Assembly (NCBI RefSeq): GCF_014643595.1
Contig: NZ_BMJT01000008.1
Coordinates: 62,001-126,000, forward strand
Reading direction: 5' to 3'
DNA length: 64,000 nucleotides
From: Lysinibacillus alkalisoli
Lineage (GTDB): Bacteria > Bacillota > Bacilli > Bacillales_A > Planococcaceae
Under the pieces are notes generated by a model. It did no database searches. It saw nothing but the letters and a program-made list of their open reading frames with translations, and had not been told where the DNA came from. The translations under genes were made by a program, and so were the position numbers. Below, in pieces: positions 47,820 through 59,010 of the stretch (positions within the stretch are counted from its first letter, which is position 1; every line of letters starts with the position of its first letter).

Positions 47820-47825
47820 TATAAT
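47820..47825 (+). promoter_or_regulatory. -10 element of the bceAB-type promoter
   Basis: Perfect TATAAT, 9 bases after the palindrome. No good -35 is present, consistent with activation by the response regulator. Confidence 0.6.
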
Positions 47826-47892
47826 GTCATGTGAAGAGAGGGATGATACATTGATAAAACGGTAATATAGTAAGGGAGGAGGTTGAAGAAAT

Positions 47893-48654
47893 ATGTCATT
47901 ATTAGTAGCACGCAATATAAAAAAAACGTACGGAAAAAGAACCAATATACAGCAAGTATTAAAAGGTATTGATATAGAAGTTGTAAAAGGTGAGTTTGTA
48001 GGTATCATGGGCGCTTCTGGCTCAGGGAAGACAACTTTGCTTAATGTATTATGCTCGATTGATAAGCCAACAGATGGTGTTATTGAAATTAATGGACAAG
48101 CATTACATACGATGAATGACCGTGCCTTAGCACACTTTAGAAAAGATACATTGGGATTTATTTTTCAAGATTATAATTTACTTGATACGTTAACAGTGAA
48201 AGAGAATATTCTACTACCACTCTCCATTCGAAAGATGGATAAGCGCATCATCGAAGACAGATTTCAAATGATTGTGAAGCAACTTGATATTACAAATATT
48301 GTAGACAAATATCCTAATGAAATATCAGGAGGTCAAAAACAACGTACATCAGCGGCACGAGCGCTTATTACGCAACCTGCTTTAATCTTTGCAGATGAGC
48401 CAACAGGTGCGTTAGATTCTAAAACAGCGACTGCTTTGTTGAGCAAGTTAGCGAAAATTAATGAACAGGAACAAGTGACAATTATGATGGTAACGCACGA
48501 TGCAGTAGCTGCTAGTTTCTGTTCAAGGGTATTGTTTTTAAAAGATGGCGAGTTGTTTACAGAATTATATCGTGGAGATCAAGAAAGACAACAGTTTTTC
48601 CAACATATTATGCACACACAGGCTGTGTTAAGTGGTGATCTTTATGAATCTTAA
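47893..48654 (+). CDS. Bce-type ABC transporter ATPase (MacB/LolD family)
   Basis: 253-residue ATPase of a peptide-antibiotic detoxification transporter. Walker [10 protein letters not shown] (40-48), signature SGGQKQR near 146, Walker [13 protein letters not shown], and H-loop [19 protein letters not shown] precedes ATG 47893. It overlaps the permease gene by 11 bases. In this family the transporter also acts as the sensor for the kinase encoded just upstream. Confidence 0.92.
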   Translation: MSLLVARNIKKTYGKRTNIQQVLKGIDIEVVKGEFVGIMGASGSGKTTLLNVLCSIDKPTDGVIEINGQALHTMNDRALAHFRKDTLGFIFQDYNLLDTLTVKENILLPLSIRKMDKRIIEDRFQMIVKQLDITNIVDKYPNEISGGQKQRTSAARALITQPALIFADEPTGALDSKTATALLSKLAKINEQEQVTIMMVTHDAVAASFCSRVLFLKDGELFTELYRGDQERQQFFQHIMHTQAVLSGDLYES

Positions 48655-50563
48655 TCGACTTGTCTTAAAAAGTATGAAGAAGAATATTACACAATATTAT
48701 CTTTATTTCTTTGCTTTGATTTTTAGTGTGACCTTGAGCTTTTCTTTTATTACTATGCAATATAATGAGGCTACACAAAGTGTATTAACAGGTGTTTTAG
48801 CAGTGACAGGATTTAAAGTAGCCACAGTTATTTTATATTTTATTATTACTTGTTTTGTGTTGTATGCTAATCATTTATTTATGAAAAGACGTACACAAGA
48901 GTTAGGGCTTTATCAGCTCATTGGTATGCATAAATCACTAGTAGTACGTATTATAGCAGTTGAAAACAGTTTATTATTTGCAGGCGCTGTTAGTATAGGC
49001 ATCGCTTTAGGTTTTCTTGTATCGCGTTTGTTTGGCATGATTTTATTGTTTATTGTGAAAGAAACCGTTGTTGTACAATTGACCTTCTCAGGCGAGGCAT
49101 TAAAACAAACTTTAGTAATGTTTATGTTGTTACTCATGATTGTCATTGTACAAACAGCATGGATTATTTATCGATCAACATTACTCCACTTATTCACTGC
49201 TACAAAGCAAGCAGATGAGAAAATCACATCTTTTAAAATAAGTCATATGTTGTTAGGTATCGTAGGTGTGTTATTAATTGGTTATGGCTATCAAAAGTCT
49301 ACAGTCCTATTTAGTGGGACTCAATCAGGTGATACATTATTTAGGAATATGGTAGTGATTTTAGCTACAACAATTGGTGGTACGTATTTGGTCTTTCGTT
49401 ATTCTGTATCGCTTGTGATGAATATGTTACGCAAACATAAAAAAGGTTTTCTTACGATAAAAGATGTTATGGCTGTTACACCCGTTATGCACCGTATGAA
49501 AGAGAATGCAAGGTCATTAACAATCATTACAACATTAACAGGTTTATCAGTAGGGATTTTAAGTTTATCGTATATTTCTTATTACTCAGCAGAGGTAAAT
49601 GCTAAAAATACATCACCTTATCCTTATACTTTGATGAATGATGATACGATATTTTTACAGCAGTTAGAAAAACAAAATATACCATATCGCAATGACAAGT
49701 ATCATGTAAAACTAGTAGATGTTGACCTTACTTCTGTTATAGAGAATGAGGATGCAACAAGTACTTACGTGTTGCCATTAAGCGACTATCAACAATTTGC
49801 TCCAAAAAAGCAGCTAGCCTCAAATGAATCTATGCTTATTGGTATGTCAAACTTTTTACAAGGTGCGCTTACTGTAAATGAGCACACTCCTTTTCAGTTA
49901 GCGAATACAACCTTAACGATTACAGAAGTAAATGATGATTTTGCTATTAGCCAATCGTTAGTCGCACAGTCGCCTATACTTGTCGTACCAGACCAATTAT
50001 TTGAAAAGCTTGATGTGCCCCTTGCACATGTACAGCAAGGCATTACACTTATTAATGATACGGATGAGCCAGTGGCTGAACGTTTATTTGCTACAATTAC
50101 AACAGGTCGAGAGTATTATGTAGGAGAGAATAATAAACGAACGTTGAAAATACAATCTCAGCACCAAATCATTACGCAGAGAATTGGCGAGTTTGGTATT
50201 ATTATTTTCATTACAGCCTTTCTGGGATTAGCCTTATTGATTACAACAGGCAGCATTTTGTATTTTAAACAAATGGCAGAAGCTGAAGATGAAAAAACGA
50301 TGTATACCACACTTCGTAAAATTGGTTTTGATACAACAGATATGATGAAAGGTATTTATCTTAAACAATTGTATAACTTTGGTGTTCCCTTGTTGATTGG
50401 TTTATTGCACAGCTTTTTTGCAGTTAAATCTGGTTGGTTTTTCTTTGGGACGGAGCTAGTCGCACCTTTACTTATTACGATTACAGTTTACACAGTGTTG
50501 TATATTTTGTTTGCAGGGCTCACAATTCAGTATTACAGGCGAGTGATTAAACAAAGCTTATAA
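48644..50563 (+). CDS. Bce-type ABC transporter permease (FtsX-like, 10 helices)
   Basis: 639-residue permease typical of BceB. The N-terminal FtsX-like half is followed by a large extracellular domain of about 200 residues (roughly 315-516) between helices 7 and 8, the ligand-binding element that distinguishes Bce transporters, then three C-terminal helices. ATG 48644 is preceded by GGTGATC; a GTG at 48632 adds four residues. Likely substrates are peptide antibiotics acting at the cell envelope, such as bacitracin or lantibiotics. The particular one cannot be read from sequence. Confidence 0.92.
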   Translation: MNLNRLVLKSMKKNITQYYLYFFALIFSVTLSFSFITMQYNEATQSVLTGVLAVTGFKVATVILYFIITCFVLYANHLFMKRRTQELGLYQLIGMHKSLVVRIIAVENSLLFAGAVSIGIALGFLVSRLFGMILLFIVKETVVVQLTFSGEALKQTLVMFMLLLMIVIVQTAWIIYRSTLLHLFTATKQADEKITSFKISHMLLGIVGVLLIGYGYQKSTVLFSGTQSGDTLFRNMVVILATTIGGTYLVFRYSVSLVMNMLRKHKKGFLTIKDVMAVTPVMHRMKENARSLTIITTLTGLSVGILSLSYISYYSAEVNAKNTSPYPYTLMNDDTIFLQQLEKQNIPYRNDKYHVKLVDVDLTSVIENEDATSTYVLPLSDYQQFAPKKQLASNESMLIGMSNFLQGALTVNEHTPFQLANTTLTITEVNDDFAISQSLVAQSPILVVPDQLFEKLDVPLAHVQQGITLINDTDEPVAERLFATITTGREYYVGENNKRTLKIQSQHQIITQRIGEFGIIIFITAFLGLALLITTGSILYFKQMAEAEDEKTMYTTLRKIGFDTTDMMKGIYLKQLYNFGVPLLIGLLHSFFAVKSGWFFFGTELVAPLLITITVYTVLYILFAGLTIQYYRRVIKQSL

Positions 50564-50628
50564 TCAAAGAGGTGCGAAAATAAACCATACAAGTTCGCAA
50601 TGATAAAGGGAATGTGTTAGCATCTGTA

Positions 50629-50669
50629 AGGTGGCAAGGAGAAAATATACGCTCTTTGCCACTTTTTTT
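50629..50669 (+). terminator. Terminator after the Bce-type permease gene
   Basis: AGGTGGCAAGGAG paired with CTCTTTGCCACTT (one G-T pair) and seven T. Confidence 0.88.
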
Positions 50670-50689
50670 GATCAATTGATTTCTCATGA

Positions 50690-50718
50690 TTGACAAATGA
50701 AAATAGATATTTTAACAT
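50690..50718 (+). promoter_or_regulatory. Promoter of the antiporter-family gene
   Basis: Perfect TTGACA, 17 bases, TAACAT, ending 35 bases before the ATG. Confidence 0.75.
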
Positions 50719-50753
50719 ATTAGTACATTAGTGAGTGAAAGTGTGGTTTTGAG

Positions 50754-52070
50754 ATGAATGCCGTTATTATAGCTGTAGCTGTAATGCTTATTTTAAGTTT
50801 ATTGCGTGTAAATGTTGTGTTGTCTTTAGTCATAGGTGCATTTGCAGGTGGATTAGTTAGCGAATTAACACTGCAAGAAATCACTGTAGCTTTTACAGAA
50901 GGACTTGGTGGTGGTGCGGTAATAGCGTTAAGCTACGCTATGTTAGGTGGCTTTGCGGTAGCAATTTCTAAGACAGGAATTACAGATGTTTTAATCCTAA
51001 AAGTATCGCAACTGTTAAGCAATAAAGAGGATAGTAAAAAGACAGGACTTATTAAAGCGTTAATTTTCTTTAGCATCTTTTTAATGGCAATCTTTTCGCA
51101 AAATTTAATTCCAATCCATATTGCTTTTATCCCACTCCTTATTCCGCCTATTTTGCAGATTTTGAATTTATTGCAGGTAGATCGTAGAATTATTGCTATT
51201 ATTATTGCTGTGGGATTAGTGGGCACATATAGTTTTATCCCGTTCGGCTTTGGTTTTATCTTTCAAGATATTATTACGCAACAAATCAATAATGCAGGCA
51301 TGGTAGCTGCGTTAAAAGATGTGCCAAAAGCAATGCTGATACCTATTGTTGGTATGGTGTTGGGCATGTTTGTAGCCATGTTTATTTATCGTAAACCAAG
51401 AACATATGATACAAGTGACAATGCAGATAACGTAGCGATTGCTAAAGTATCGCCCTGGCTAATGGTTGCAACGATATTGTCCTTAGTAGCAGCTTTAGTG
51501 GCACAAATTATGACAGAATCCATGATTTTAGGTGCTATGGTTGGTATTCTTGCTATGTATATTACAGGTGCACTCAAGTGGCGTGAAGCAGATCATATTT
51601 TAACAGACGGTATGCGCATGATGTCGTTTATTGGTTTTGTAATGATTGCAGCAGCAGGTTTTGCAAATGTTATTAAAGAGACAGGGCATGTTGATGGCCT
51701 AGTTGAGAGTGCATTAGCGATTGTAGATGGCAATGTGGGCTTAGCTGTATTCGGTATGTTAATTGTAGGTTTGATTGTTACAATGGGGATTGGCTCATCA
51801 TTTGCAACAATTCCAATTATAGCTACCTTGTTTGTTCCTATGTCATTAGCGTTAGGGCTTAGTCCCCTAGCTATTATTTGTTTAATAGGCACAGCGGGTG
51901 CATTAGGTGATGCAGGTTCACCAGCATCTGATACAACATTAGGACCAACATCTGGTTTAAATGTAGATGGCCAACACAATCATATTTGGGATACATGTGT
52001 GCCTACCTTTATTTTTATTAACATTCCACTCATTGTATTTGGTTGGTTGGCTGTAACCTTTATATTATAA
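50754..52070 (+). CDS. YuiF-type Na+/H+-antiporter-superfamily membrane protein
   Basis: 438 residues, almost wholly membrane helices (about 11-12). The family block near the C-terminus, ALGDAGSPASDTTLGPTSGL followed by DGQHNHIWDTCVPTF, and the start MNAVIIAVAVMLILSLLRVN match the NhaC-like family of B. subtilis YuiF. Relatives are annotated as Na+/H+ antiporters or amino-acid carriers, so the transported solute is uncertain. No good ribosome-binding site is seen (TTTTGAG). It has its own promoter and terminator. Confidence 0.85.
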   Translation: MNAVIIAVAVMLILSLLRVNVVLSLVIGAFAGGLVSELTLQEITVAFTEGLGGGAVIALSYAMLGGFAVAISKTGITDVLILKVSQLLSNKEDSKKTGLIKALIFFSIFLMAIFSQNLIPIHIAFIPLLIPPILQILNLLQVDRRIIAIIIAVGLVGTYSFIPFGFGFIFQDIITQQINNAGMVAALKDVPKAMLIPIVGMVLGMFVAMFIYRKPRTYDTSDNADNVAIAKVSPWLMVATILSLVAALVAQIMTESMILGAMVGILAMYITGALKWREADHILTDGMRMMSFIGFVMIAAAGFANVIKETGHVDGLVESALAIVDGNVGLAVFGMLIVGLIVTMGIGSSFATIPIIATLFVPMSLALGLSPLAIICLIGTAGALGDAGSPASDTTLGPTSGLNVDGQHNHIWDTCVPTFIFINIPLIVFGWLAVTFIL

Positions 52071-52076
52071 TAAGGA

Positions 52077-52114
52077 AGATACTCTATTACATTGTGATGG
52101 GGTATCTTTTTTTT
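52077..52114 (+). terminator. Terminator after the YuiF-type gene
   Basis: AAGATAC/GTATCTT stem with further weak pairing, long loop, eight T. Confidence 0.8.
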
Positions 52115-52224
52115 ATTTACAATGCAAAATAGTTGCTTTTTCACTTGAGATTTTATAAAATAATAAACGGTAATTTTATTTAAAAGTAAAGTAGTCAACA
52201 TGGAAAAGAATTTAGCAAAAAGTA

Positions 52225-52253
52225 TTGCTTATTCTTTTTTTATTGTATATAAT
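52225..52253 (+). promoter_or_regulatory. Promoter of the S10-spc operon
   Basis: TTGCTT, 17 bases, perfect TATAAT (52248-52253). Transcription would start near 52260. Confidence 0.82.
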
Positions 52254-52258
52254 GTTGA

Positions 52259-52690
<432 letters not shown>

Positions 52691-52741
52691 TGGTAAACAA
52701 ATATAAAACAACTATTTAAACTAATCAGGAGGTGTGACAAC

Positions 52742-53371
52742 ATGACCAAAGGAATCTTAGGAAGAAAAATCGGCATGACGCAAGTATTTGCTGAAAACGG
52801 CGATTTAATCCCTGTAACAGTTATTGAAGCTACGCCAAACGTAGTACTTCAAAAGAAAACTGAAGAAACAGATGGCTACACAGCGGTACAACTAGGTTTT
52901 GAAGACAAGCGCGAAAAGCTTGCTAACAAACCATCTAAAGGCCACGTAGCTAAAGCAAACACGGCTCCTAAGCGCTTCATTCGCGAGTTCCGCAATGTAA
53001 ACGTTGATGAGTACGAGGTTGGTCAAGAAGTCAAAGTAGAAATTTTCGCAGAAGGCGATGTAATCGATGTAACAGGTGTTACTAAAGGTAAAGGTTTCCA
53101 AGGTGTTATTAAACGCCACGGACAATCTCGCGGACCTATGTCTCACGGTTCTCGTTACCACCGTCGTCCTGGTTCAATGGGCCCTGTAGCTCCGAACCGT
53201 GTATTCAAACAAAAGAAATTACCTGGTCAAATGGGTGGTAAAGTCGTTACAATCCAAAACTTAGAGATCGTTAAAGTTGATGCAGATCGTAACTTACTAC
53301 TAGTTAAAGGTAATGTTCCTGGTTCTAAAAAAGCTCTAGTTACAGTGAAAACTGCAATTAAAGCTAACTAA
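52742..53371 (+). CDS. rplC: 50S ribosomal protein L3
   Basis: 209-residue L3, which reaches the peptidyl-transferase centre. Starts [20 protein letters not shown]; the central extension [20 protein letters not shown] and [10 protein letters not shown] lie near the active centre. AGGAGG precedes the ATG. The Arg/Lys-rich core is typical. It is in the usual place between rpsJ and rplD. Confidence 0.98.
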   Translation: MTKGILGRKIGMTQVFAENGDLIPVTVIEATPNVVLQKKTEETDGYTAVQLGFEDKREKLANKPSKGHVAKANTAPKRFIREFRNVNVDEYEVGQEVKVEIFAEGDVIDVTGVTKGKGFQGVIKRHGQSRGPMSHGSRYHRRPGSMGPVAPNRVFKQKKLPGQMGGKVVTIQNLEIVKVDADRNLLLVKGNVPGSKKALVTVKTAIKAN

Positions 53372-53397
53372 TTAACTGAAGGAAGGAGGAAACAGGA

Positions 53398-54021
53398 ATG
53401 ACAAAAGTAGCCGTACTTAGTCAAACAGGTTCTTCAGTTGGTGAAATCGAATTAAACGAAGCCGTTTTCGGTATCGAGCCAAATGAAGCAGTATTATTCG
53501 ACGCAGTAATCGCACAACGCGCTTCACTACGTCAAGGTAATCATAAAGTAAAAAACCGTTCTGAAGTTTCTGGCGGTGGTCGCAAACCATGGCGTCAAAA
53601 AGGAACTGGACGTGCACGTCAAGGTTCTATTCGCTCGCCACAATGGCGCGGTGGTGGTATCGTATTTGGTCCAACTCCACGCAGCTATAGCTTCAAAATG
53701 CCTAAAAAAGTTCGTCGCTTAGCTCTTAAATCTGCATTATCTTCTAAAGTAGCAGATCAAAACTTAGTTGTACTTGATGCATTAAACTTTGATGCACCAA
53801 AAACAAAAGAGTTTGTTCAAGTATTAAGCGCACTTTCAATTGATAAAAAAGCAGTATTTGTAACTGCTGATTTAAATGAAAATGTAGCATTATCAGCTCG
53901 TAACATCCCTGGTGTTACAGTATTAACTGCAACAGGTATCAACGTACTTGACTTATTAGGTCATGACAAAGTAGTTGTAACTAAAGATGCAGTAGCAAAA
54001 ATCGAGGAGGTGCTTAGTTAA
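53398..54021 (+). CDS. rplD: 50S ribosomal protein L4
   Basis: 207-residue L4, which lines the exit tunnel and in E. coli represses the S10 operon. The macrolide-tunnel loop reads [20 protein letters not shown] near 63-82 in wild-type form. GGAGGAAAC precedes ATG 53398. The stop overlaps the rplW start by one base (TAATG). Confidence 0.98.
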   Translation: MTKVAVLSQTGSSVGEIELNEAVFGIEPNEAVLFDAVIAQRASLRQGNHKVKNRSEVSGGGRKPWRQKGTGRARQGSIRSPQWRGGGIVFGPTPRSYSFKMPKKVRRLALKSALSSKVADQNLVVLDALNFDAPKTKEFVQVLSALSIDKKAVFVTADLNENVALSARNIPGVTVLTATGINVLDLLGHDKVVVTKDAVAKIEEVLS

Positions 54022-54305
54022 TGGAAGCACGTGATATTTTAAAACGTCCAGTCATTACTGAGCGTTCTTCAGAATTAATGGCAGAGAAAAAGTATACTTT
54101 TGAAGTAGACACTCGCGCTAATAAAACTCAGGTTAAATCAGCTGTTGAAGAAATCTTTGGCGTGAAAGTTGAACAAGTCAATATCATGAACTACAAAGGT
54201 AAATTCAAGCGTGTTGGTCGTTATGCTGGGTACACTAACAAACGTCGTAAAGCTATCGTTAAATTAACTGCTGATAGCAACGAGATCGAATTATTTGAAA
54301 TGTAA
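54021..54305 (+). CDS. rplW: 50S ribosomal protein L23
   Basis: 94-residue L23, the docking site at the tunnel exit for trigger factor and SRP. Starts [20 protein letters not shown]; the [20 protein letters not shown] block is typical. GGAGGTG is seen inside the end of rplD, and the ATG overlaps the rplD stop. Confidence 0.98.
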   Translation: MEARDILKRPVITERSSELMAEKKYTFEVDTRANKTQVKSAVEEIFGVKVEQVNIMNYKGKFKRVGRYAGYTNKRRKAIVKLTADSNEIELFEM

Positions 54306-54345
54306 TATCCAACTAGGATAAACAATCAAGAAGGAGGGAAAACAC

Positions 54346-55176
54346 ATGGCGATTAAAAAGTATAAACCTACCACTAATGGACGTCGTAATATGACTACAT
54401 TAGACTTTGCGGAAATCACGACAAACAAGCCTGAGAAATCATTGCTTGACTCTAAAAAACGCAAAGCTGGTCGTAATAACCAAGGTAAAATCACTGTTCG
54501 TCATCATGGCGGTGGACATAAGAAACAATACCGTATCATCGATTTCAAACGTATCAAAGATGGCATTCCAGGCCGCGTTGCTACAATCGAATACGATCCA
54601 AACCGCTCTGCAAACATCGCATTAATTAACTATGCTGATGGTGCAAAAGCATATATTTTAGCACCTAAAGGATTAGAGGTTGGTCAAACAATCGTATCTG
54701 GTCCAGATGCTGATATTAAAGTAGGTAATGCATTACCACTTGCAAACATTCCAATGGGTACAACAATCCATAACATCGAGTTAAAACCTGGTAAAGGTGG
54801 TCAACTTGTACGTTCAGCAGGTACTTCTGCACAAATCTTAGGTCGCGAAGGCAAATATGTAATCGTACGTTTACAATCAGGTGAAGTACGTTTAGTATTA
54901 GCTACTTGCCGCGCTACGATTGGTCAAGTTGGTAACGAACAACATGAATTAGTTCATATTGGTAAAGCAGGTCGCTCTCGTTGGTTAGGTAAACGCCCAA
55001 CAGTACGTGGTTCTGTAATGAACCCTAATGATCACCCACACGGTGGTGGTGAAGGTCGTACACCAATCGGTCGTCCATCTCCAATGACACCATGGGGTAA
55101 ACCAGCTCTTGGTTTGAAAACTCGTAATAAGAAAGCTAAGTCAGACAGCTTAATTATTCGTCGTCGTAAAAAATAA
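54346..55176 (+). CDS. rplB: 50S ribosomal protein L2
   Basis: 276-residue L2, which binds 23S rRNA near the peptidyl-transferase centre. The [13 protein letters not shown] start and the near-terminal motif [20 protein letters not shown], with its conserved histidine, are intact. AAGGAGGG precedes ATG 54346. A 43-nt hairpin follows between it and rpsS. Confidence 0.98.
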   Translation: MAIKKYKPTTNGRRNMTTLDFAEITTNKPEKSLLDSKKRKAGRNNQGKITVRHHGGGHKKQYRIIDFKRIKDGIPGRVATIEYDPNRSANIALINYADGAKAYILAPKGLEVGQTIVSGPDADIKVGNALPLANIPMGTTIHNIELKPGKGGQLVRSAGTSAQILGREGKYVIVRLQSGEVRLVLATCRATIGQVGNEQHELVHIGKAGRSRWLGKRPTVRGSVMNPNDHPHGGGEGRTPIGRPSPMTPWGKPALGLKTRNKKAKSDSLIIRRRKK

Positions 55177-55177
55177 A

Positions 55178-55220
55178 GTGATTGGACTACGGTTCGTTGA
55201 AAGAGCCGTGGTGGAATCAC
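55178..55220 (+). promoter_or_regulatory. Hairpin directly upstream of the rpsS ribosome-binding site
   Basis: GTGATT/AATCAC and CTACGG/CCGTGG stems separated by a symmetric GGA/TGG internal loop. The 3' arm ends immediately before GGAGGGAGG. A role in r-protein feedback or processing is possible. Confidence 0.55.
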
Positions 55221-55236
55221 GGAGGGAGGTTCCTAA

Positions 55237-55515
55237 ATGGGTCGCAGCTTGAAGAAAGGACCTTTTGTCGATGAGCACTTAATGAAAAAAGTCGAAGCGC
55301 AAGAGAGTTCAGAAAAGAAACAAGTAATTAAAACTTGGTCTCGCCGTTCTACAATCTTCCCGAACTTCATCGGTTTAACAATCGCTGTATATGATGGTCG
55401 TAAACACGTACCTGTATACGTAACGGAAGACATGGTAGGTCATAAACTAGGCGAATTCGCACCATCTCGTACTTATAAAGGTCACGGTGCAGATGATAAG
55501 AAAACAAGACGCTAA
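55237..55515 (+). CDS. rpsS: 30S ribosomal protein S19
   Basis: 92-residue S19 of the 30S head. Starts [40 protein letters not shown] and [15 protein letters not shown] are diagnostic. GGAGGGAGG precedes the ATG, right after a 43-nt hairpin. Position between rplB and rplV is standard. Confidence 0.98.
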   Translation: MGRSLKKGPFVDEHLMKKVEAQESSEKKQVIKTWSRRSTIFPNFIGLTIAVYDGRKHVPVYVTEDMVGHKLGEFAPSRTYKGHGADDKKTRR

Positions 55516-55536
55516 TTTGAGAGGAGGTCAATCCTA

Positions 55537-55884
55537 ATGACACAAGAAGCTAAAGCTATCGCTCGTACAGTGCGCATTGCTCCTCGTAAAGTACGTCTAG
55601 TAGTAGACTTAATTCGAGGCAAGCAAGTTGGTGAGGCAGTTGCAATTTTACGTCATACTCCTAAAGCGGCGTCTCCAGTCGTTGAGAAAGTATTAAAATC
55701 TGCAGTTGCTAACGCTGAACATAACTACGAGCTAGACATCAACAACTTAGTCGTTTCTGAAGTATTCGTTGATGAAGGTCCAACATTAAAACGCTTCCGT
55801 CCACGTGCACAAGGACGCGCAAGTGCAATCAATAAACGTACAAGCCACATTACACTAGTGGTATCTGAAAAGAAGGAGGGTTAA
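55537..55884 (+). CDS. rplV: 50S ribosomal protein L22
   Basis: 115-residue L22, with a hairpin reaching into the exit tunnel. [20 protein letters not shown] and the tip [20 protein letters not shown] are typical and wild type around the macrolide-contact loop. GGAGGTC precedes the ATG. It lies 3 bases before the rpsC start. Confidence 0.97.
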   Translation: MTQEAKAIARTVRIAPRKVRLVVDLIRGKQVGEAVAILRHTPKAASPVVEKVLKSAVANAEHNYELDINNLVVSEVFVDEGPTLKRFRPRAQGRASAINKRTSHITLVVSEKKEG

Positions 55885-55887
55885 TCT

Positions 55888-56544
55888 GTGGGTCAAAAAG
55901 TACATCCAATAGGTCTACGTATTGGTGTTATTCGTGACTGGGAGTCTAAATGGTACGCTGATAAAGACTATGCAACTCTACTTCATGAAGACATCAAAGT
56001 TCGTGATTACATCGAAAAAGCGCTTAAAGAAGCTTCTTTATCTAAAGTTGAAATCGAACGCGCAACAAATCGTGTAAATATTACAATTCACACTGCGAAA
56101 CCAGGTATGGTAATCGGTAAGGGTGGTGCTGAGGTTGAAGCACTACGTAAAAAACTTAACGAATTAACTGGCAAGCGTGTACACATCAACATCGTTGAAA
56201 TCAAACGTGCTGATTTAGATGCTCGTTTAGTAGCAGAAAACATCGCACGTCAATTAGAAAACCGTGTATCATTCCGTCGTGCTCAAAAGCAAGCAATCCA
56301 ACGCACAATCCGTGCTGGTGCTAAAGGAATTAAAACACAAGTATCTGGACGTTTAGGTGGCGCTGATATCGCGCGTGCTGAACACTATAGTGAAGGAACT
56401 GTTCCACTTCATACACTTCGTGCAGACATTGATTATGCTCACGCAGAAGCAGACACTACTTATGGTAAACTAGGTGTTAAAGTATGGATTTATCGTGGTG
56501 AAGTCCTTCCAACTAAGAAGAACTCTGTGGAAGGAGGCAAATAA
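55888..56544 (+). CDS. rpsC: 30S ribosomal protein S3
   Basis: 218-residue S3 at the mRNA entry site. A KH domain with [19 protein letters not shown] and the C-terminal S3 domain ([15 protein letters not shown]) are seen. It begins at GTG 55888 after AAGGAGGG, as S3 genes of this group often do. The end overlaps nothing; rplP starts 1 base on. Confidence 0.97.
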   Translation: MGQKVHPIGLRIGVIRDWESKWYADKDYATLLHEDIKVRDYIEKALKEASLSKVEIERATNRVNITIHTAKPGMVIGKGGAEVEALRKKLNELTGKRVHINIVEIKRADLDARLVAENIARQLENRVSFRRAQKQAIQRTIRAGAKGIKTQVSGRLGGADIARAEHYSEGTVPLHTLRADIDYAHAEADTTYGKLGVKVWIYRGEVLPTKKNSVEGGK

Positions 56545-56545
56545 T

Positions 56546-56980
56546 ATGTTATTGCCTAAACGCGTAAAATACCGTCGTGAACACCGCGGCAGCATGCGCG
56601 GACAAGCAAAAGGCGGTAAAGAAGTAACTTTCGGTGAGTGGGGCTTACAAGCTCAAACTGCAAGCTGGATTACTAACCGTCAAATCGAGTCTGCTCGTAT
56701 TGCAATGACACGTTACATGAAACGTGGCGGTAAAGTTTGGATTAAAATCTTCCCACATAAACCTTACACGAAAAAACCTTTAGAAGTCCGAATGGGTTCT
56801 GGTAAAGGTGCTCCTGAAGGTTGGGTAGCAGTAGTAAAACCAGGCAAAGTAATGTTTGAAATTGCTGGCGTATCAGAAGAAGTTGCTCGTGAAGCACTAC
56901 GTCTAGCTGCACATAAACTGCCTGTGAAATGTAAGATCGTAAAACGTCAAGAAACTGGTGGTGAATCTAATGAAAGCTAA
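56546..56980 (+). CDS. rplP: 50S ribosomal protein L16
   Basis: 144-residue L16, near the A-site tRNA. Starts [39 protein letters not shown] is diagnostic and holds the arginine that is hydroxylated in some bacteria. AAGGAGGC precedes ATG 56546; a longer frame from 56474 runs inside rpsC and is not used. It overlaps rpmC by 11 bases. Confidence 0.97.
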   Translation: MLLPKRVKYRREHRGSMRGQAKGGKEVTFGEWGLQAQTASWITNRQIESARIAMTRYMKRGGKVWIKIFPHKPYTKKPLEVRMGSGKGAPEGWVAVVKPGKVMFEIAGVSEEVAREALRLAAHKLPVKCKIVKRQETGGESNES

Positions 56981-57170
56981 AGAAATCCGTGAACTTGCCA
57001 CTTCTGATTTAGAATTAAAAGTGAAATCACTGAAAGAAGAGCTTTTCAACCTTCGCTTCCAATTGGCGACTGGTCAATTAGAAAACACAGCTCGCATTCG
57101 CGAAGTTCGTAAAGCGATTGCGCGTATGAAAACTGTGATTCGCGAAAGAGAAATCAGTGCAAATAACTGA
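56970..57170 (+). CDS. rpmC: 50S ribosomal protein L29
   Basis: 66-residue, two-helix L29 beside the tunnel exit. Starts [20 protein letters not shown]; the [20 protein letters not shown] segment is the family mark. ATG 56970 has GGTGGTG 8-9 bases upstream; GTG 56958 would add four residues. It starts inside rplP. Confidence 0.96.
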   Translation: MKAKEIRELATSDLELKVKSLKEELFNLRFQLATGQLENTARIREVRKAIARMKTVIREREISANN

Positions 57171-57173
57171 TAA

Positions 57174-57455
<282 letters not shown>

Positions 57456-57459
57456 TTAT

Positions 57460-57481
57460 TTCGGAACGACCATATTCCGAA
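57460..57481 (+). promoter_or_regulatory. Hairpin abutting the rplN ribosome-binding site
   Basis: Perfect 7-bp stem TTCGGAA/TTCCGAA with an 8-base loop, ending immediately before GGGAGG. It could limit or time translation of rplN. Confidence 0.5.
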
Positions 57482-57495
57482 GGGAGGTAACCTAA

Positions 57496-57864
57496 GTGAT
57501 CCAACAAGAAAGTCGTATGAAAGTTGCTGACAACTCAGGTGCACGTGAAGTTCTAACTATTAAAGTTCTTGGTGGTACAGGCCGCAAAACTGCTAATATC
57601 GGTGATGTAGTTGTATGTACAGTTAAGAAAGCAACACCTGGTGGCGTTGTCAAGAAGGGTGACGTTGTTAGAGCAGTAATCGTTCGTTCGAAGTCTGGTG
57701 TGCGCCGTAAAGACGGTACTTACATCAAGTTCGACGAGAACGCATGTGTAATTATTCGTGATGATAAATCACCGCGTGGAACTCGTATTTTCGGACCTGT
57801 TGCACGTGAATTACGTGACAGCAACTTCATGAAAATCGTTTCTTTAGCTCCAGAAGTTCTTTAA
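57496..57864 (+). CDS. rplN: 50S ribosomal protein L14
   Basis: 122-residue L14 at the subunit interface. [20 protein letters not shown] and [20 protein letters not shown] are diagnostic. Translation begins at GTG 57496 behind GGGAGG. It opens the spc-type portion, and a short hairpin ends right at its ribosome-binding site. Confidence 0.97.
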   Translation: MIQQESRMKVADNSGAREVLTIKVLGGTGRKTANIGDVVVCTVKKATPGGVVKKGDVVRAVIVRSKSGVRRKDGTYIKFDENACVIIRDDKSPRGTRIFGPVARELRDSNFMKIVSLAPEVL

Positions 57865-57900
57865 TTTCATGATAGTGCCAATCAAGGAGGTGCGACAAGC

Positions 57901-58209
57901 ATGCATGTAAAAAAAGGTGACAAGGTTAAGGTAATCACTGGTAAAGATAAAGGCAAAGAAGGCGTTATCTTAGCAGCATACCCAAAACAAGATCGTGTTC
58001 TTGTTGAAGGCGTTAATATTGTGAAAAAGCATATTAAACCTAACCAATTGAATCCACAAGGTGGTATTGTAAGCCAAGAGGCAGCAATCCATGTATCGAA
58101 CGTAATGCTAATCGATCCGAAATCTGGCGAGCCGACTCGCGTAGGTTACAAAATCGAAGGCGATAAAAAAGTTCGTGTTGCAAAAAAATCAGGTGCAGTA
58201 ATCGACTAA
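57901..58209 (+). CDS. rplX: 50S ribosomal protein L24
   Basis: 102-residue KOW-fold L24, an early 50S assembly protein. Starts [38 protein letters not shown] is typical. AAGGAGG precedes ATG 57901. It falls between rplN and rplE as usual. Confidence 0.97.
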   Translation: MHVKKGDKVKVITGKDKGKEGVILAAYPKQDRVLVEGVNIVKKHIKPNQLNPQGGIVSQEAAIHVSNVMLIDPKSGEPTRVGYKIEGDKKVRVAKKSGAVID

Positions 58210-58234
58210 TTAAGTTTGGAAAGGAGGTAAAAGC

Positions 58235-58774
58235 ATGAGCCGCCTAAAAGAGAAGTTTGTTAAAGAGGTAACACCTGCTCTAGTGAGCAAGTTTGAATAT
58301 ACATCAGTAATGCAAGTGCCAAAAGTTGACAAAATCGTTATTAACATGGGTGTTGGTGACGCAGTTCAAAACTCAAAAACACTTGATGCAGCAGTAGAAG
58401 AATTAACAATTATTACTGGTCAAAAACCAGTTATTACAAAAGCTAAGAAATCTATCGCAGGTTTCCGTCTACGTGAAGGAATGCCAATCGGTGCGAAAGT
58501 TACATTACGCGGTGAGCGTATGTATGAATTCTTGGACAAATTAATCGCAATCGCACTTCCACGTGTACGCGACTTCCGTGGTGTTTCTAAAAAAGCATTT
58601 GACGGTCGTGGTAACTATACACTAGGTGTTAAAGAGCAATTAATTTTCCCAGAAATCGATTACGATAAAGTTTCGAAAGTGCGCGGTATGGACATCGTGA
58701 TCGTAACGACTGCGAATTCTGATGAAGAAGCTCGCGAGTTATTGACACAATTCGGTATGCCGTTCCAAAAGTAA
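58235..58774 (+). CDS. rplE: 50S ribosomal protein L5
   Basis: 179-residue L5, which binds 5S r[30 protein letters not shown]-type motif (here [19 protein letters not shown]) and [20 protein letters not shown] are family blocks. AAGGAGG precedes the ATG. It is followed by the zinc-type rpsN. Confidence 0.98.
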   Translation: MSRLKEKFVKEVTPALVSKFEYTSVMQVPKVDKIVINMGVGDAVQNSKTLDAAVEELTIITGQKPVITKAKKSIAGFRLREGMPIGAKVTLRGERMYEFLDKLIAIALPRVRDFRGVSKKAFDGRGNYTLGVKEQLIFPEIDYDKVSKVRGMDIVIVTTANSDEEARELLTQFGMPFQK

Positions 58775-58777
58775 TAA

Positions 58778-58981
<204 letters not shown>

Positions 58982-59010
58982 TCCCCTAATTTGGGAAGGA
59001 GGTAAATGTA

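Noticed and set aside
48644-50563. The permease as a MacB or LolC/E-type lipoprotein exporter
   Set aside because: The roughly 200-residue extracellular domain between helices 7 and 8, and the adjoining regulator and short-loop kinase, point to the Bce type.
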